The position numbers and the translations under genes are program-made. From Desulfofustis sp. PB-SRB1 (GTDB lineage Bacteria > Desulfobacterota > Desulfobulbia > Desulfobulbales > Desulfocapsaceae), in the NCBI GenBank assembly GCA_016722945.1, contig JAEQMT010000023.1, positions 310,001-374,000 on the forward strand: a DNA stretch of 64,000 nt. The letters run 5' to 3'. How positions within the stretch are numbered: position 1 is the first letter of the stretch; every line of letters begins with the position of its first letter. Of the stretch, positions 11,801-23,711 are shown piece by piece. The notes beneath the pieces were generated by a model. That model searched no databases, was not told the origin of the DNA, and worked only from the letters and a program-made list of their open reading frames with translations.

Positions 11801-12905
11801 GGTAAACTATGGTGCCCAACTGCACGTCGATGAAGGCGCCGAGGTCGAGCCGGGCGGACTGCTGGCGGATTGGGATGCCTATACCATTCCCATTGTCGCC
11901 GAGGTCGGCGGCGTCATCAAGTATGGCGACGTTCTTGAAGGGATTAGCATGCAGGAGAAGGTGGATCCCATTACCGGCAAGTCATCCAAGGTGATTGTCC
12001 ACTCCAGCGGGAGCGCTCAGCTCAATCCCCGGGTTTCGGTGAAAAATGAGCGGGGCAAAACCCTCAAGTTGCCCGATTCCGACATCTTTGCCCGCTACAG
12101 TCTGCCGGTGGGCTCGATCATCACGGTGGAGGAAGGCAGTGAGATAAAACCGGGTACGGTGGTGGGCAAGATCCCGCGGGAGACCTCCAAGGCAAAAGAC
12201 ATCACCGGTGGTCTTCCCCGTGTTGCCGAGCTTTTTGAGGTGCGCAAGCCCAAAGAGCCGGCGGTTATTTCAGAGATCGACGGGCGGGTGAGTTTCGGCA
12301 AGGAACTCAAGGGCAAACGGCGTATCGTCGTTACCCCGGAATATGGTGAGCCGCAGGAGTACCTCGTTCCCAAGTCAAAACATATCATTGTCCATGAGGG
12401 TGATTATGTGCAGGCGGGTGAACGGCTGATGGAGGGCACGGTGGTGCCCAACGACATCTTGCGGGTACTGGGCGTAAAGGAACTGGCCCGCTTTCTGGTC
12501 AACGAGATTCAGGAGGTATACCGGTTGCAGGGGGTTAAGATAAACGACAAGCATATCGAGGTGATTGTCCGACAGATGCTGCGCCGCGTCCAGATCACCG
12601 CCGCCGGCGATTCCCGCTTCATGATCGGCGAACAGGTGGAGTGGTGGGTATTTGAAGATGAACGTGACCGGCTCTTTGCCGAAAACATGCAGCCGCCGGT
12701 GGCTGAGCCGCTGCTGCTCGGCGTTACCAAAGCATCGCTCTCCACCGAGAGCTTTATCTCGGCGGCATCCTTTCAGGAAACCACCAAGGTCCTTACCAAT
12801 GCCGCCATGGCCGGCAAGGTGGATGAACTCAAAGGGCTCAAGGAGAATGTCATCATGGGACGGCTCATTTCTGCCGGCGCCGGTGTCGAAGGGGAAGCAG
12901 CGTAA
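8853..12905 (+). CDS. rpoC: DNA-directed RNA polymerase subunit beta'
   Basis: A 1350-residue beta' subunit starting at GTG 8853. It has the N-terminal zinc ribbon ([20 protein letters not shown], about residues 69-89), the catalytic loop [12 protein letters not shown] (about 457-468) whose three aspartates hold the active-site magnesium, the second zinc site ([11 protein letters not shown], about 876-886) and the bridge-helix/trigger-loop region around [13 protein letters not shown]. The GTG is preferred because aggtgatgag lies just before it and the protein starts as the family does. It is co-transcribed with rpoB. The str promoter lies 29 bases after its stop. Confidence 0.99.
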   Translation: MEELFNFFHKPKAPTKFKAVKISLASPEKILDWSHGEVKKPETINYRTFKPERDGLFCAKIFGPVKDFECNCGKYKRMKHRGVVCEKCGVEVIQSKVRRERLGHIKLAAPVAHIWFLKSLPSKIGAVLDMTLKQLERILYFEQYAVVSSETEAIPVGTLLTEEKYRAAKQDYPGQFEVGIGAEAIRELLAKQNLEELSKTLRVEMHETGSQTKRAKLGKRLHVIEAFLDSGNRPEWMVLQVIPVLPPDLRPLVPLEGGRFATSDLNDLYRRVINRNNRLKRLLELDAPDIIIRNEKRMLQEAVDVLFDNGRRGRVITGANKRPLKSLADMLKGKQGRFRQNLLGKRVDYSGRSVIVVGPSLRLHQCGLPKKMALELFKPFIYNKLEQRGYVTTIKSARKMVEKGAKEVWDALDEVVTEYPVILNRAPTLHRLGMQAFEAVLIEGKAIQLHPLVCSAFNADFDGDQMAVHIPLSVEAQVEARVLMMSTNNILSPANGEPIILPSQDIVLGLYYMTRQRLNVAGEGKAFSSMSEARIAHDNGEVDLQAGIKVLADGALVETTMGRVIVGEVLPPAVPFAEVNKVLSKKALAKLIDYSYRHAGTKETVILADRIKDIGYEYATRAGISICINDMKIPLAKEELVERAECNVADVEQQYSEGLITSGEKYNKLVDIWSKVTEDVANEMMGEIKVEYVRSREKETVEWPAFNSIFIMADSGARGSRDQIRQLAGMRGLMAKPSGEIIETPIKANFREGLGVLEYFISTHGARKGLADTALKTANSGYLTRRLVDVAQESTIVERDCQTLDGIEAEPLVDGGEIIVGIGDRILGRVALEDVIDPYSGEIISPAGEEITESVVEKIEEAGIDRVTIRSVLTCRSRRGVCAKCYGRDLGRGHLVNIGEAIGVIAAQSIGEPGTQLTMRTFHIGGAASSSVEQAELKTIRGGTVGLKNLHFVENAEGVKIVMNRNAEIVLKDELDRERERFKVNYGAQLHVDEGAEVEPGGLLADWDAYTIPIVAEVGGVIKYGDVLEGISMQEKVDPITGKSSKVIVHSSGSAQLNPRVSVKNERGKTLKLPDSDIFARYSLPVGSIITVEEGSEIKPGTVVGKIPRETSKAKDITGGLPRVAELFEVRKPKEPAVISEIDGRVSFGKELKGKRRIVVTPEYGEPQEYLVPKSKHIIVHEGDYVQAGERLMEGTVVPNDILRVLGVKELARFLVNEIQEVYRLQGVKINDKHIEVIVRQMLRRVQITAAGDSRFMIGEQVEWWVFEDERDRLFAENMQPPVAEPLLLGVTKASLSTESFISAASFQETTKVLTNAAMAGKVDELKGLKENVIMGRLISAGAGVEGEAA

Positions 12906-12933
12906 TTAAAACCTTGTCCACACTGTTTTTGCC

Positions 12934-12962
12934 TTGACATGAATTCATTGGCAAGTTATTTA
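12934..12962 (+). promoter_or_regulatory. Likely sigma-70 promoter of the str operon
   Basis: A perfect TTGACA (12934-12939) is followed after 17 bases by TATTTA (12957-12962). It lies between rpoC and rpsL, leaving a leader of about 60 bases before ATG 13026. The pairing of a consensus -35 with a fair -10 and ideal spacing makes this the clearest promoter in the window. Confidence 0.65.
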
Positions 12963-13025
12963 TACGTGCTTTCGCCGCCTTCTCGCGGTGAAGATTGAAA
13001 TGGAAAAGAAAAGTATGGAACTCGT

Positions 13026-13394
13026 ATGCCGACAATAAATCAGCTGATTCGCAAGGGCCGCAAAAAATTGGTGAAAAAAACCGATACACCGGCGCTGAAA
13101 GGGTCGCCCCAGAAGCGTGGCGTTTGTGTGCGGGTATACACCACCACACCGAAAAAACCGAATTCGGCGCTGCGCAAGGTTGCCCGTGTCAGGCTGACCA
13201 ACGGCATTGAGGTCACTTCATATATCCCCGGCATCGGCCACAATCTCCAGGAGCACTCGGTGGTCCTGATTCGCGGCGGCCGGGTGAAAGATCTGCCCGG
13301 TGTGCGGTATCACATCATTCGGGGAACGCTGGATACGCTGGGGGTCTCTCAGCGGAAACAGGGACGCTCGAAGTACGGGGCAAAGCGTTCGTAA
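13026..13394 (+). CDS. rpsL: 30S ribosomal protein S12
   Basis: A 122-residue S12 starting [14 protein letters not shown]. The decoding-centre loop [13 protein letters not shown] keeps Lys43, and [14 protein letters not shown] keeps the second lysine (about residue 87), so the common streptomycin-resistance changes are absent. S12 monitors codon-anticodon pairing in the A site. It is the first gene of the str operon, downstream of the promoter at 12934, and is followed 19 bases later by rpsG. The length is normal. Confidence 0.98.
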   Translation: MPTINQLIRKGRKKLVKKTDTPALKGSPQKRGVCVRVYTTTPKKPNSALRKVARVRLTNGIEVTSYIPGIGHNLQEHSVVLIRGGRVKDLPGVRYHIIRGTLDTLGVSQRKQGRSKYGAKRS

Positions 13395-13413
13395 TGCGGC
13401 GGGGAGGATATTG

Positions 13414-13887
13414 ATGGCTCGCAAGAAGGCAGCGGAAAAACGGGTGGTAGAGGCTGATCCGCGTTATCAGTCCGTCTTGGTGACAAAATTCACCAACGGA
13501 TTAATGCAGCGGGGGAAGAAAAGTCTGGCGATGCGGATCTTTTACGGCGCCATGGATATTGTCGCCGCCAAAGTGCCGGGTGAGGAGCCGTTGGCTGTTT
13601 TTGAGCAGGCCATGGAAAATGTTCGCCCGCGGGTGGAGGTTAAATCCAGGCGGGTGGGTGGTGCCACCTATCAGGTTCCTATTGAAGTCCGGCAGACCAG
13701 GAGAAATGCCCTGGCGATTCGCTGGATCGTGAATTTCGCCAAATCTCGCTCCGGTCGCTCAATGTCGGAAAAATTGGCGGCCGAGCTGCTGGATGCCTAC
13801 AACGATCGTGGTGCATCGGTAAAAAAACGTGAGGATACACATCGGATGGCAGAGGCCAATAAGGCCTTTGCCCATTACAGCTGGTAA
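13414..13887 (+). CDS. rpsG: 30S ribosomal protein S7
   Basis: A 157-residue S7, starting [18 protein letters not shown] with the family pattern [17 protein letters not shown] and [21 protein letters not shown]7 starts assembly of the 30S head and contacts tRNA in the E site. The start at ATG 13414 is chosen over an upstream in-frame opening that would overlap rpsL, because a strong ribosome-binding site (ggggagg) lies just before it and the residues match S7 from the first position. It sits between rpsL and fusA as usual. Confidence 0.97.
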   Translation: MARKKAAEKRVVEADPRYQSVLVTKFTNGLMQRGKKSLAMRIFYGAMDIVAAKVPGEEPLAVFEQAMENVRPRVEVKSRRVGGATYQVPIEVRQTRRNALAIRWIVNFAKSRSGRSMSEKLAAELLDAYNDRGASVKKREDTHRMAEANKAFAHYSW

Positions 13888-13948
13888 TCGGTAATTAGGG
13901 GCGGTAGCCCCGGAGCTGTAATCGGCATGGTGAAAATGAGGCGTGTTG

Positions 13949-16024
13949 ATGACAGTTCCAAAAGATTTATCGGTGGTTCGCAATATCGGCATCATGGCCC
14001 ATATCGATGCCGGCAAGACCACCACCACCGAGCGCATCCTCTACTACACGGGACGGTCGCACAAAATGGGCGAGGTTCATGACGGCAATGCCGTTATGGA
14101 CTGGATGGAGCAGGAGCAGGAGCGGGGCATAACGATAACCTCGGCGGCAACCACCTGCAATTGGCATGACCATCAGATAAATATAATCGACACCCCCGGT
14201 CATGTGGACTTCACCGTTGAGGTGGAGCGCAGCCTGCGGGTGCTCGACGGCGTTATTGCCGTGCTGTGCGCGGTAGGCGGGGTTGAGCCGCAGACTGAAA
14301 CGGTCTGGCGGCAGGCGGATCATTATGAGATTCCCCGCCTGGTGTTTGTGAACAAGATGGACCGGTTAGGGGCCGATTTTGATCGGTGCGTTACGATGCT
14401 CCATCGACGGCTCGGTGCCAATCCGGTGCCCATTCAGATTCCGGTGGGTGCGGAGAACGAGTTTGACGGGGTCATCGACCTCGTGGAAGAAAAGCTGCTC
14501 AGTTTTACCGAGCAGACATTGGGTCAGGAGATGGTCGAATCGGCCGTTCCTGAGAGTTATAAAGCAGTATTCACGGCCGCACGTATGACGCTTCTCGAGA
14601 AGTTGGCCGACTTCGATGAGGAGGTCATGGATAGGTATCTCAACGATCAACCGGTTTCGGCGCCGCTCATCCATCGGGTGCTGAGATCGGCGACCCTGGC
14701 ACGTACGGTCGTGCCGGTTCTGTGCGGCAGCGCGTTTAAGAATAAGGGGATTCAACCGTTGCTCGATTGTGTCGTCAACTATCTGCCTTCACCGCCAGAC
14801 ATTGCCACGGTGACCGGCATTGACCGCGAAGGAAAGACGCTGACGCGTCAAACCGGTGTGGAGCAACGTTTTTCGGGCCTGGTTTTTAAGCTTATGAGTG
14901 ATGCCTTCGTCGAAAATCTGGCCTTTATCCGGGTCTACTCCGGCATCTTGAAGATCGGTGACAAGATCTTTAACCCGGTTAAAAGGAAAAAAGAAAAAGT
15001 TTCCAAGATTCTCAGGATGCACGCCAACAAACGTGAAGAAATAGATAGTCTGGCGGCGGGTGATATCGGTGCACTGGCCGGGCTCAAATTTACCACTACC
15101 GGCGATACCCTGTGCGAAAATGGTGACTTCATCGTTTTAGAGAGCATGGACTTTCCCGAACCGGTAATCGGCGTGGCTATCGAACCGAAGAGTAAAGCGG
15201 AAGAGGGGCGGCTGACGGAATCTCTCAACAAGATATCCCTTGAAGATCCTACCTTCACGGTACGGGTCGATGAGCAGACCGGGCAGACGATCATATCCGG
15301 GATGGGCGAGCTCCACCTGGAAATCATCACCCACCGGCTGCTCAACGATTTCAAGGTTTCCGCTCATGTCGGTACCCCGCAGGTGGCATACAAGGAGACG
15401 ATAACCGCCGCGGCGGCCGGCGAAGGCCGTTTTGAACAACACACCGGCAGTCGCCAGTACGGTCACGTGATGCTGCGTATGATGCCCCTTGAACGTGGGG
15501 CGGGCTTCACCTTCATCAATGAGGTGGCGCCGGAAACGATACCCAGGGAATTTCTCGCCGCCATCGAAAAAGGTGTCCGCGATACCCTGGACTCTGGGCC
15601 TCTGGTCGGCTATCCGCTCACCGACTTGGAGGTTCGCCTGGTGGGCGGCTCATACGATGAGGAAGATTCCACCGATATGGCGTTTGGGGTGGCGGCAACC
15701 ACCGCGGTTCGCCAGGCGGCAAAAGCCGGTGTACCTATGCTGCTTGAGCCGATTATGAAGGTGGAAGTGGTGACGCCGGAGGAATATGTCGGTGAGGTTA
15801 TCGCCGATATAAATATGAAACGAGCCCGGGTAAGCGGGATAGAGGTGGAAAAAAACCGCCAGATCATCGGCGCCCAGGTGCCGCTGGCCGAGATGTTTGG
15901 TTACTCCACCGCCCTTCGTTCGGCCACCCAGGGACGGGCAAACTTTACCATGGAATTTCTGCGCTACGATGTGGTGCCGGAAAACAGGGCCGCGGTCATT
16001 ATCAAAAAGATCAGAGGAATCTAG
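13949..16024 (+). CDS. fusA: Elongation factor G
   Basis: A 691-residue EF-G, the GTPase that drives translocation. G1 is [15 protein letters not shown] (about residues 18-32), followed by the switch region [20 protein letters not shown] and [10 protein letters not shown]; domains II-V follow with normal spacing. In-frame GTG (13943) and TTG (13946) codons precede the chosen ATG 13949; the ATG is preferred because gagg lies at 13938-13941. Being 691 residues and encoded between rpsG and tuf marks it as the housekeeping copy rather than an FusA2 paralogue. The tuf gene follows after 19 bases. Confidence 0.96.
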   Translation: MTVPKDLSVVRNIGIMAHIDAGKTTTTERILYYTGRSHKMGEVHDGNAVMDWMEQEQERGITITSAATTCNWHDHQINIIDTPGHVDFTVEVERSLRVLDGVIAVLCAVGGVEPQTETVWRQADHYEIPRLVFVNKMDRLGADFDRCVTMLHRRLGANPVPIQIPVGAENEFDGVIDLVEEKLLSFTEQTLGQEMVESAVPESYKAVFTAARMTLLEKLADFDEEVMDRYLNDQPVSAPLIHRVLRSATLARTVVPVLCGSAFKNKGIQPLLDCVVNYLPSPPDIATVTGIDREGKTLTRQTGVEQRFSGLVFKLMSDAFVENLAFIRVYSGILKIGDKIFNPVKRKKEKVSKILRMHANKREEIDSLAAGDIGALAGLKFTTTGDTLCENGDFIVLESMDFPEPVIGVAIEPKSKAEEGRLTESLNKISLEDPTFTVRVDEQTGQTIISGMGELHLEIITHRLLNDFKVSAHVGTPQVAYKETITAAAAGEGRFEQHTGSRQYGHVMLRMMPLERGAGFTFINEVAPETIPREFLAAIEKGVRDTLDSGPLVGYPLTDLEVRLVGGSYDEEDSTDMAFGVAATTAVRQAAKAGVPMLLEPIMKVEVVTPEEYVGEVIADINMKRARVSGIEVEKNRQIIGAQVPLAEMFGYSTALRSATQGRANFTMEFLRYDVVPENRAAVIIKKIRGI

Positions 16025-16043
16025 ATATAAAACGGGGATTGAC

Positions 16044-17234
<1,191 letters not shown>

Positions 17235-17243
17235 GAAATTGCC

Positions 17244-17558
17244 ATGATACCGACCGAAAAGATACGGATTCGCCTTAAGGCCTACGATCATAAGCTGCTC
17301 GATCAATCGACTCATGAAATTGTCGATACCGCCCGGCGCACCGGTTCGGCGGTGGCCGGCCCCATTCCGCTGCCGACGACGATCAAAAAGTTCTGCGTGC
17401 TGCGCTCACCGCATGTGGACAAGAAATCACGCGAACAGTTTGAGATGCGTACCCATCGGCGTCTGCTCGATATTCTTGAGCCCACCCAGCAGACCATTGA
17501 TCTGCTGATGAAGCTTGAGCTGTCGGCCGGGGTGGATGTGGAGATTAAACTGCCGTAG
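17244..17558 (+). CDS. rpsJ: 30S ribosomal protein S10 / NusE
   Basis: A 104-residue S10, starting [20 protein letters not shown] and including the loop segment SGPIPLPT-like [20 protein letters not shown]10 belongs to the 30S head and, as NusE, binds NusB and the NusG KOW domain in antitermination and coupling. It begins 9 bases after tuf with no promoter or S10-operon leader of the E. coli type between them, so the S10 operon here seems to be fed from the str operon. Length is normal (102-105). Confidence 0.97.
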   Translation: MIPTEKIRIRLKAYDHKLLDQSTHEIVDTARRTGSAVAGPIPLPTTIKKFCVLRSPHVDKKSREQFEMRTHRRLLDILEPTQQTIDLLMKLELSAGVDVEIKLP

Positions 17559-17595
17559 CAGCTAACCGTACGCACGATTTTATTGGGGTAAGAGC

Positions 17596-18222
17596 ATGAG
17601 AGCAATGGGCATTTTAGGAAAAAAAATCGGCATGACCCGCGTCTACGATGAACTCGGCGTGGCGATTCCGGTCACCGTGGTCGAGGCTGGGCCGTGTACC
17701 GTACTGCAGGTAAAGACCAGTGCCAAAGAGGGTTATGATGCCATCCAGGTCGGCTTTGATGCTAAAAAACCGCGGCGGGTCAACAAACCACTTGCCGGCC
17801 ACGTCGCCAAAGCCGGAGCGGATGGGTTTTATCATATCCGTGAGTTTCGGGTAGAGAACTCGGGCGACTATGAAATAGGTCAGCAGGTCGCCGTGAAGGA
17901 TCTCTTGCAGATCGGCGATCGGGTGTCCGTTCAGGGAAAAAGCAAGGGGCGTGGGTTTCAGGGCGTGGTTCGGCGGCACGGCTTTAAGGGCGGCGGCGCC
18001 TCCCATGGTTCGATGTTTCATCGTGCCCCCGGAGCCATCGGCTGCAGTGCCTGGCCCAGCAGGGTAATCAAGGGCAAAAAAATGCCCGGCAGGATGGGCA
18101 ACGACACCGTGTTTCGAAAAAATGTCAGGGTCGTCGATATTCGGCCGGATGAGAACCTTGTTCTGCTTAAAGGACCGGTTCCCGGGGCTAAAAACGGTCT
18201 TTTGAAAATTTTTGCGGCGTAG
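17596..18222 (+). CDS. rplC: 50S ribosomal protein L3
   Basis: A 208-residue L3, starting [19 protein letters not shown]. The extended loop that reaches the peptidyl transferase centre is visible as [17 protein letters not shown] and the methylated-glutamine region [15 protein letters not shown]3 is one of the first proteins to bind 23S rRNA. Start is ATG 17596 after ggggtaag; an internal ATG at 17605 is possible and would remove three residues. It is followed by rplD after 28 bases. Confidence 0.96.
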   Translation: MRAMGILGKKIGMTRVYDELGVAIPVTVVEAGPCTVLQVKTSAKEGYDAIQVGFDAKKPRRVNKPLAGHVAKAGADGFYHIREFRVENSGDYEIGQQVAVKDLLQIGDRVSVQGKSKGRGFQGVVRRHGFKGGGASHGSMFHRAPGAIGCSAWPSRVIKGKKMPGRMGNDTVFRKNVRVVDIRPDENLVLLKGPVPGAKNGLLKIFAA

Positions 18223-18250
18223 TCAGCGCGATGGTCGCGGGGGAAGCACA

Positions 18251-18874
18251 ATGTCCACAATAGCGGTGATCAACACCAAGAACGAAAAAGTCAGTGAGAT
18301 TGAACTGAGCGATCAGGTGTTCAATCGAGAGGTCAAGACCCATCTGCTCCACGAGGTGGTACGTATGCAGCGGGCGTCATGGCGCAGCGGCAATGCCTCT
18401 ACCAAGACCAAAGGCGAGGTTCGCGGCGGCGGCGCCAAACCCTGGCGGCAGAAGGGAACCGGCCGGGCCCGCTCGGGCAGCAGGCGTTCACCGATCTGGC
18501 GCGGCGGCGGTACGGTGTTCGGCCCAAAGCCCCGTGATTACGGCTTCAAACTGAATCGCAAGGTGAAAAAACAGGCGGTGGCCATGGCTCTTTCGGCCAG
18601 GTTCCAGGAGGGTAATCTGATTGTCCTTGATGATTTTGTCATGGAACGTATCAAGACAAAGGATTTCGTCTCGGTCATGCAATCGCTGGCTGCCCCCAAT
18701 GCCCTGATTGTGGCGCCTGATGAGCGTTATAACCTGTCTCTTTCGGCCCGCAACGTTCCCGGCTACAAAGTCATGCGCCCGGAAGGACTCAATGTGTACG
18801 ACATCCTGTTGCACAAGAAAGTTGTCCTGCTGCAGGATACTATCGGCGGAGTGGAAGAGAGGTACTCGGCATGA
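18251..18874 (+). CDS. rplD: 50S ribosomal protein L4
   Basis: A 207-residue L4. The long arm that lines the peptide exit tunnel is the basic stretch around RGGGAKPWRQKGTGRARSG (about residues 58-76), followed by PIWRGGGTVFGPKPRDY. The start at ATG 18251 is preferred over an upstream in-frame opening because gggggaag lies just before it and STIAVINTKNEKV fits the family. Its stop overlaps the rplW start by four bases (ATGA), which indicates translational coupling. In E. coli L4 also represses the S10 operon; no such leader is seen here. Confidence 0.96.
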   Translation: MSTIAVINTKNEKVSEIELSDQVFNREVKTHLLHEVVRMQRASWRSGNASTKTKGEVRGGGAKPWRQKGTGRARSGSRRSPIWRGGGTVFGPKPRDYGFKLNRKVKKQAVAMALSARFQEGNLIVLDDFVMERIKTKDFVSVMQSLAAPNALIVAPDERYNLSLSARNVPGYKVMRPEGLNVYDILLHKKVVLLQDTIGGVEERYSA

Positions 18875-19158
18875 AAAATATTCACGACGTGCTGAAAGGG
18901 CCGTGTCTCACCGAAAAGGCCAATCTGCAGCATGAAACCATGGCCAAGGCGGTCTTTGAGGTGCATCCGGACGCCAACAAAATTGAGATTAAACAGGCCG
19001 TGGAAAGAATGTTCAAGGTCAAGGTGGCGACCGTGAGAACCACCCGGATACCGGGTAGAAAAAAACGGGTAGGCCGGCATATTGGCCATACTTCCGACTG
19101 GAAAAAGGCCTATGTTACCCTTTCCGAAGGCGAAATCAGTTTTGTTGACGAGTTATAG
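18871..19158 (+). CDS. rplW: 50S ribosomal protein L23
   Basis: A 95-residue L23 (family 92-105), starting MKNIHDVLKGPCLTEKANLQ, the usual LKxPxxTEKA pattern. L23 sits at the exit of the peptide tunnel and is the docking site for trigger factor and SRP. Residues FKVKVATVRTTRIPGRKKRVG carry the basic loop, in slightly longer than the shortest form. It begins inside the last codon of rplD (ATGA overlap) and precedes rplB by 39 bases. Confidence 0.96.
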   Translation: MKNIHDVLKGPCLTEKANLQHETMAKAVFEVHPDANKIEIKQAVERMFKVKVATVRTTRIPGRKKRVGRHIGHTSDWKKAYVTLSEGEISFVDEL

Positions 19159-19197
19159 GCTGGCAGGCAAATCAGCCGATAAAGCGATGGTGAAATA

Positions 19198-20019
19198 ATG
19201 GCGCTCAAAACCTTCAAACCAACATCACCCGGCAAACGTCACCAGCTTGCTGTTGTCAATCCTCAATTGTCCTCCGACGGTCCGGAACGCGCATTGATTG
19301 TGCCCCTGTCCAAGAGCGGAGGCCGGAACAACTATGGTCGGGTTACCGCCCGTCGTCGCGGCGGCGGTCACAAACGCAAGTACCGGATTATCGATTTCAA
19401 GCGCAATAAAATCGATGTAGTGGCCCGTGTCGTATCCATTGAGTACGACCCGAACCGCTCGGCCAATATTGCCCTGCTTAGCTATCTCGATGGTGAAAAG
19501 ACCTACATTCTGGCACCAGACGGCATTGCCGTCGGTGATCAGGTGGTGGCTGGCGATAACGCTGACATCCAGCCGGGTAATTGCCTGCCCATGGCCAATA
19601 TTCCGCTGGGTACGGTGATTCACAACATTGAGATGAAGATCGGCAAGGGCGGGCAACTGGTGCGCAGCGCCGGTGCGGCCGCTCAACTGATGGCTAAAGA
19701 GGGCTCTCACGTGCTGGTACGTCTTCCCTCCGGCGAGGTGCGCCGATTTCATCGGCGCTGTCGCGCCTGTATCGGCCAAGTCGGCAACCGTGAGCACGAA
19801 AGCGCCAAGCTGGGCAAGGCGGGGCGTTCGAGGTGGCTCGGCAGGCGTCCGAAAGTACGCGGCGTTGCCATGAACCCGGTGGATCATCCCATGGGTGGCG
19901 GCGAGGGCAAGAGTTCCGGTGGGCGGCACCCATGCACACCGTGGGGTAAACCGACCAAAGGATATAAGACCCGGAAGAAGAAAGCTTCCGATAAACTGAT
20001 AGTCAAGCGTCGCTCATAA
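19198..20019 (+). CDS. rplB: 50S ribosomal protein L2
   Basis: A 273-residue L2, starting [17 protein letters not shown]. The C-terminal segment with [19 protein letters not shown] holds the histidine (E. coli His229) near the peptidyl transferase centre and the basic tail [11 protein letters not shown]2 helps the two subunits associate. Length matches the family (272-277). It lies between rplW and rpsS with short gaps, inside the S10 operon. The start ATG 19198 has a modest upstream site (ggtgaaat). Confidence 0.98.
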   Translation: MALKTFKPTSPGKRHQLAVVNPQLSSDGPERALIVPLSKSGGRNNYGRVTARRRGGGHKRKYRIIDFKRNKIDVVARVVSIEYDPNRSANIALLSYLDGEKTYILAPDGIAVGDQVVAGDNADIQPGNCLPMANIPLGTVIHNIEMKIGKGGQLVRSAGAAAQLMAKEGSHVLVRLPSGEVRRFHRRCRACIGQVGNREHESAKLGKAGRSRWLGRRPKVRGVAMNPVDHPMGGGEGKSSGGRHPCTPWGKPTKGYKTRKKKASDKLIVKRRS

Positions 20020-20029
20020 AGGGGATCAG

Positions 20030-20302
20030 ATGGCTCGCTCGATAAAAAAAGGACCGTTTGTAGATGACCATCTCATGAAGAAGGTCAATGTCGCCGTTGA
20101 AACGGGTTCACGAAAAGTGATCAAGACCTGGTCTCGGCGATCGGACATTACTCCGGAGATGGTGGGGTTGACCTTTGCGGTTCATAACGGCAGAAAATTT
20201 ATTCCGGTGTTTGTTTCGGAAAACATGGTTGGTCATAAACTCGGAGAGTTCTCCCCAACCAGAACCTATTACGGACATGCTTCCGATAAAAAGAAGAAGT
20301 AA
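20030..20302 (+). CDS. rpsS: 30S ribosomal protein S19
   Basis: A 90-residue S19, starting [18 protein letters not shown] and ending in a lysine-rich tail. The body [20 protein letters not shown] and [16 protein letters not shown] matches the family closely. S19 pairs with S13 in the head of the 30S subunit next to the A-site tRNA. It follows rplB by 10 bases (ribosome-binding site ggggat) and precedes rplV by 39. Nothing is unusual. Confidence 0.97.
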   Translation: MARSIKKGPFVDDHLMKKVNVAVETGSRKVIKTWSRRSDITPEMVGLTFAVHNGRKFIPVFVSENMVGHKLGEFSPTRTYYGHASDKKKK

Positions 20303-20341
20303 TCAGGAGCAGATCTGAGGATTGCCCGGGAGGACAGAGGT

Positions 20342-20674
20342 ATGGAAACACGAGCCGTAGGTAAATATATCCGGATTTCTCCGCAAAAGGCGAGACTGGT
20401 GGCCGATGTGGTGCGCGGTATGAACGTTGATCAAGCGATCACCACCCTGAAATTCATGCCAAAAAAGGCAGCGGTTCTCGTTCGTCAGGTTGTGGAATCG
20501 GCGGTGGCCAATGCCACCCAGAACGACCAGGTGGATGTGGACAGTCTGTTCATTAAAAACATATATATCGATGGCGGGCCGTCGCTCAAGCGTATCAGGC
20601 CGCGGGCGATGGGGCGGGCTACCCCGATCATCAAGCGCTCCAGCCATATTACCGTTATTTTGGATGAGAACTAA
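20342..20674 (+). CDS. rplV: 50S ribosomal protein L22
   Basis: A 110-residue L22, starting [20 protein letters not shown], with the long hairpin tip [13 protein letters not shown] (about residues 84-96) that reaches into the peptide exit tunnel, where macrolide-resistance deletions occur in other bacteria; it is intact here. A ribosome-binding site (ggaggacagagg) precedes ATG 20342. Order rpsS-rplV-rpsC is the standard S10 arrangement. Length is normal. Confidence 0.97.
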   Translation: METRAVGKYIRISPQKARLVADVVRGMNVDQAITTLKFMPKKAAVLVRQVVESAVANATQNDQVDVDSLFIKNIYIDGGPSLKRIRPRAMGRATPIIKRSSHITVILDEN

Positions 20675-20709
20675 ACGCCGCGCTCAGCGGCAGCAATAGG
20701 AGGATTATT

Positions 20710-21357
20710 TTGGGGCAGAAAGTTAATCCGATTGGACTGCGATTGAATATTACCCGCACCTGGGATTCAATCTGGTATGCCGATGACAAATATGCGGCCA
20801 ATCTGCTTGAGGATCAGAAGATTCGCAAGTACCTCAAAAAAAGGCTCTATCATGCCGGCATATCGAAGATCAAAATCGAGCGTACCGGCGACAAGGTCAA
20901 GGTCAAGCTGGCAACCGCTCGTCCCGGTGTGGTGATCGGCAAAAAAGGCGCTGAGATCGAAATTCTCAAAAATGACCTGGAGCAATTCGCCAACCGACCG
21001 GTATTGCTGGATATCCAGGAGGTGCGACGGCCTGAGGCCGATGCCCAGCTGGTGGCGGAAAGCGTGGCATCGCAGCTGGAAAAAAGGATTGCCTTTCGCC
21101 GGGCCATGAAAAAAGCGGTCAATTCGGCCCTGCGCTTCGGCGTGCAGGGGATCAAGATCTGCTGTGCCGGGCGCCTTGGCGGTGCTGAAATGTCTCGCAG
21201 TGAATGGGTGCGCGAAGGTCGCGTACCCCTGCATACGCTGCGGGCGGATGTCGACTATGCGCTGGCCGAAGCGACCACGACCTATGGCATTATCGGCGTC
21301 AAGGTATGGATTTTTCACGGCGAGGTCCTCGCCGACGGACAAGAGGCAAACATTTAG
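20710..21357 (+). CDS. rpsC: 30S ribosomal protein S3
   Basis: A 215-residue S3, starting [20 protein letters not shown]. The KH domain motif [14 protein letters not shown] (about residues 76-89) binds RNA, and the C-terminal domain around [20 protein letters not shown] helps form the mRNA entry site with helicase activity. The start is TTG at 20710, supported by the ribosome-binding site aggagg at 20698-20703 and by the family N-terminus. No ATG is available at that position. Confidence 0.96.
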   Translation: MGQKVNPIGLRLNITRTWDSIWYADDKYAANLLEDQKIRKYLKKRLYHAGISKIKIERTGDKVKVKLATARPGVVIGKKGAEIEILKNDLEQFANRPVLLDIQEVRRPEADAQLVAESVASQLEKRIAFRRAMKKAVNSALRFGVQGIKICCAGRLGGAEMSRSEWVREGRVPLHTLRADVDYALAEATTTYGIIGVKVWIFHGEVLADGQEANI

Positions 21358-21394
21358 GCGGTCTGTGGTTGCCGCTCATTTCGTGGAGTAAGAT

Positions 21395-21811
21395 ATGCTG
21401 AGCCCGAAAAAAGTAAAACGTCGCAAGGTGTTCACCGGCAAGTTGCGCGGTACCGCCCAGCGCGGCTCGTCCATCTCCTTTGGTGATTTCGCCCTCAAGG
21501 CGACGGCCAGCGGAAAGATGACGGCGCAGCAGATAGAGGCGGCACGTGTTGCGATCAATCGTAAGATAAAGCGTGGCGGCAAGGTGTGGATTCGAGTGTT
21601 TCCCGATAAGCCGGTTACCAAAAAGCCCGCGGAGACTCGGATGGGCAAGGGAAAGGGAAGCCCTGAGTACTGGGTGGCGCCGATCAAGCCTGGCCGAATC
21701 CTCTATGAATTGTCCGGAGTGGACAGAGAACTGGCGGTGCGCGCCCTCACTCTGGCCGGAAACAAGTTGCCCTTTGCCACTAAGGTTATCGCCAAGGAGA
21801 CTACCCTGTGA
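21395..21811 (+). CDS. rplP: 50S ribosomal protein L16
   Basis: A 138-residue L16, starting [19 protein letters not shown]. It has [20 protein letters not shown] and the tRNA-contacting loop [19 protein letters not shown]16 organises the A-site side of the 50S subunit and the binding site of several antibiotics. Family length is 136-140. Its stop overlaps the GTG start of rpmC by four bases, indicating coupled translation. Confidence 0.97.
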   Translation: MLSPKKVKRRKVFTGKLRGTAQRGSSISFGDFALKATASGKMTAQQIEAARVAINRKIKRGGKVWIRVFPDKPVTKKPAETRMGKGKGSPEYWVAPIKPGRILYELSGVDRELAVRALTLAGNKLPFATKVIAKETTL

Positions 21812-22023
21812 AAGCCAGCGAATTTCGTGAACTCACCGAAGATGATCTGGTGAAAAAAGAAAAAGAATTGGTTGAAGAGCTCGGCAACCTGGCCTTTCAG
21901 CATCGGCTGAGACCACTTGAGGATACCTCGCTGCTCAAAAAACTGAGAAAAGATATTGCCCGGTTGCGCACCATCACCCGGGAAAAAACCAATGAGTCGC
22001 CGGCTCAGGAGACGGGCGCCTAG
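21808..22023 (+). CDS. rpmC: 50S ribosomal protein L29
   Basis: A 71-residue L29 starting at GTG 21808 (GTGA overlap with the rplP stop). The protein is two long helices, with [20 protein letters not shown] and the conserved [27 protein letters not shown]29 lies next to L23 at the tunnel exit. The tail after residue 60 ([11 protein letters not shown]) is slightly longer than in E. coli and is probably disordered. It precedes rpsQ. Confidence 0.95.
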   Translation: MKASEFRELTEDDLVKKEKELVEELGNLAFQHRLRPLEDTSLLKKLRKDIARLRTITREKTNESPAQETGA

Positions 22024-22052
22024 CCTGATTGCCACCACATAGGGAAAAAGAG

Positions 22053-22316
22053 ATGAGTCAGGAACAGAAAAGAGTGCGGAAAACGCGAACGGGATTGGTG
22101 GTCAGTAACCGGATGGAAAAGACGGTTGTTGTCCGGGTGGAGCGGCGGTTCCGGCACAAGCTGTATGGAAAATTTGTCAAAACCAGTGTGAAATATCTGG
22201 CTGATGACCCGGAGAATCAATGTAATGTCGGCGATGTCGTCCTCATCGAAGAGTGCCGGCCGTTGAGCAAGCGTAAGCGCTGGCGGGTCAGGTCAATAGT
22301 GGAGCAGGCCGTCTAG
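22053..22316 (+). CDS. rpsQ: 30S ribosomal protein S17
   Basis: An 87-residue S17, an OB-fold protein of the 30S body, with [20 protein letters not shown] near the N-terminus and a C-terminal [18 protein letters not shown]. The start at ATG 22053 is chosen over an in-frame ATG upstream at 22029 because the intervening residues do not match S17 and gggaaaaagag lies just before 22053. It sits between rpmC and rplN, the usual spc-junction order. Confidence 0.95.
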   Translation: MSQEQKRVRKTRTGLVVSNRMEKTVVVRVERRFRHKLYGKFVKTSVKYLADDPENQCNVGDVVLIEECRPLSKRKRWRVRSIVEQAV

Positions 22317-22373
22317 TGGCGGTGCCGGATACGACGGCTTAATTACGAGGGCGGATGCCGACGAGGCCAAGCA

Positions 22374-22742
22374 ATGATACAAACCGAAACAACCTTGAAT
22401 GTTGCCGATAACTCAGGAGCACGGAAGGTGCTGTGTATCCGGGTACTGGGCGGCACCAGAAAGCGTTATGCGAAAATTGGCGATGTTATTGTCGTCACCG
22501 TAAAAGAAGCCATCCCCCACGCCAAGGTAAAAAAGGGGGACGTGATGAGCGCGGTGATTGTGCGTACCGCCAAGAATATGCGGCGCTCTGATGACACCTG
22601 GGTTCGATTCGACGAGAATGCCGCGGTCATGCTGAATCCGGCCGGTGAGCCGGTAGGTACCCGCATTTTCGGTCCGGTGGCAAGGGAACTCAGGAATCTG
22701 GGATTTATGAAGATCGTCTCACTGGCTCCGGAAGTATTATAA
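22374..22742 (+). CDS. rplN: 50S ribosomal protein L14
   Basis: A 122-residue L14, starting [20 protein letters not shown], the highly conserved beta-barrel opening. [21 protein letters not shown] follows in normal order and [19 protein letters not shown] closes the protein. L14 lies at the subunit interface, contacts 16S rRNA in bridge B8, and is the docking place of the silencing factor RsfS. It begins 57 bases after rpsQ and is the first gene of the spc part. Confidence 0.98.
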   Translation: MIQTETTLNVADNSGARKVLCIRVLGGTRKRYAKIGDVIVVTVKEAIPHAKVKKGDVMSAVIVRTAKNMRRSDDTWVRFDENAAVMLNPAGEPVGTRIFGPVARELRNLGFMKIVSLAPEVL

Positions 22743-22785
22743 GAAATCACGAGCCGGGGAGCGGTTGGTGAGTAGAGAGGCAATC

Positions 22786-23118
22786 ATGAGAAAAAGCAGA
22801 ACATATCTGAAGGCCAACGACCAGGTTGAGGTCATCGCCGGCAAGGAGAAAGGCCGGGTCGGCAAGATACTGAAGATATTTCCCGATACGCAGAAGGCCA
22901 CCGTTGAGCGCATCAACATGATCAAGCGTCACACCAAGGCCCGTGACGCTTCCCAGCAGGGGCAGATCGTTGAGCGTGAAGCGCCGATTCATGTGTCGAA
23001 CCTCCAGTTGATCTGTCCCGAGTGCACCCAGACCGGAAGGGTCGGCAGAAAATTGCTTGAGGATGGAACCAAGGTTCGCTTCTGCAAGAAGTGTGGCGAA
23101 TCAATTGAAGTGAAATAG
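22786..23118 (+). CDS. rplX: 50S ribosomal protein L24 (zinc-ribbon form)
   Basis: A 110-residue L24 with an N-terminal KOW motif ([18 protein letters not shown], about residues 10-27) and a C-terminal CPEC...CKKC ribbon (about residues 77-105) that should bind zinc. L24 is an assembly starter for 23S rRNA. Start ATG 22786 is chosen because gagagg lies five bases upstream (22775-22780); an in-frame GTG at 22765 would add seven residues with no support. It follows rplN and precedes rplE. Confidence 0.95.
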   Translation: MRKSRTYLKANDQVEVIAGKEKGRVGKILKIFPDTQKATVERINMIKRHTKARDASQQGQIVEREAPIHVSNLQLICPECTQTGRVGRKLLEDGTKVRFCKKCGESIEVK

Positions 23119-23142
23119 AACGGCCGGGGTGAAAAAATAAGG

Positions 23143-23682
23143 ATGAGCGCGTTACAGGATTATTACAAGAGCGAATGTGTTCCCGCCCTCAAACAGGAGT
23201 TTGGGTATACCAATCACATGCAGGTTCCCAAACTCCACAAGATCGTGTTGAACATGGGGTTGGGCGAGGCGGTGCAGAACCCCAAAATTATTGAAGGGGC
23301 GGTCAATGAACTGACCCTGATCGCCGGCCAGAAAGCGGTGGTAACCAAGGCGAAAAAATCCATCGCCAGTTTCAAGCTTCGTGAGGGCATGCCCATCGGC
23401 TGCCGGGTTACCCTGCGCGGTGAGCGCATGTATGATTTTTTCAGCAAACTGGTAAATATTGCCCTGCCGCGGGTGCGCGACTTTCGCGGCATCTCGCCGA
23501 AGGGGTTTGACGGTCGGGGAAATTTCTCCCTTGGCGTCAAGGAACAGATCATTTTTCCGGAAATTGACTACGACAAAATCGATAAGATCAAAGGGCTTAA
23601 CATCTCGATCATCACTTCGGCGCCATCAAACGACGAGGGACGATCGCTGTTAAAACTGCTTGGCATGCCGTTTCGTGCCTAA
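23143..23682 (+). CDS. rplE: 50S ribosomal protein L5
   Basis: A 179-residue L5, starting [20 protein letters not shown], with [20 protein letters not shown] and the loop segment [21 protein letters not shown]5 binds 5S rRNA with L18 and L25 and forms bridge B1b to the 30S head. The length of 179 is the standard value. It begins 24 bases after rplX and is followed by the zinc-type rpsN, as in other spc operons. Confidence 0.97.
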   Translation: MSALQDYYKSECVPALKQEFGYTNHMQVPKLHKIVLNMGLGEAVQNPKIIEGAVNELTLIAGQKAVVTKAKKSIASFKLREGMPIGCRVTLRGERMYDFFSKLVNIALPRVRDFRGISPKGFDGRGNFSLGVKEQIIFPEIDYDKIDKIKGLNISIITSAPSNDEGRSLLKLLGMPFRA

Positions 23683-23711
23683 CCAAAGCAAACGATTGGC
23701 TGGAGGGTGAG

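Noticed and set aside
13026-13394. Streptomycin-resistance change in rpsL
   Set aside because: Lys43 and the second lysine in RVKDLPG are wild type.
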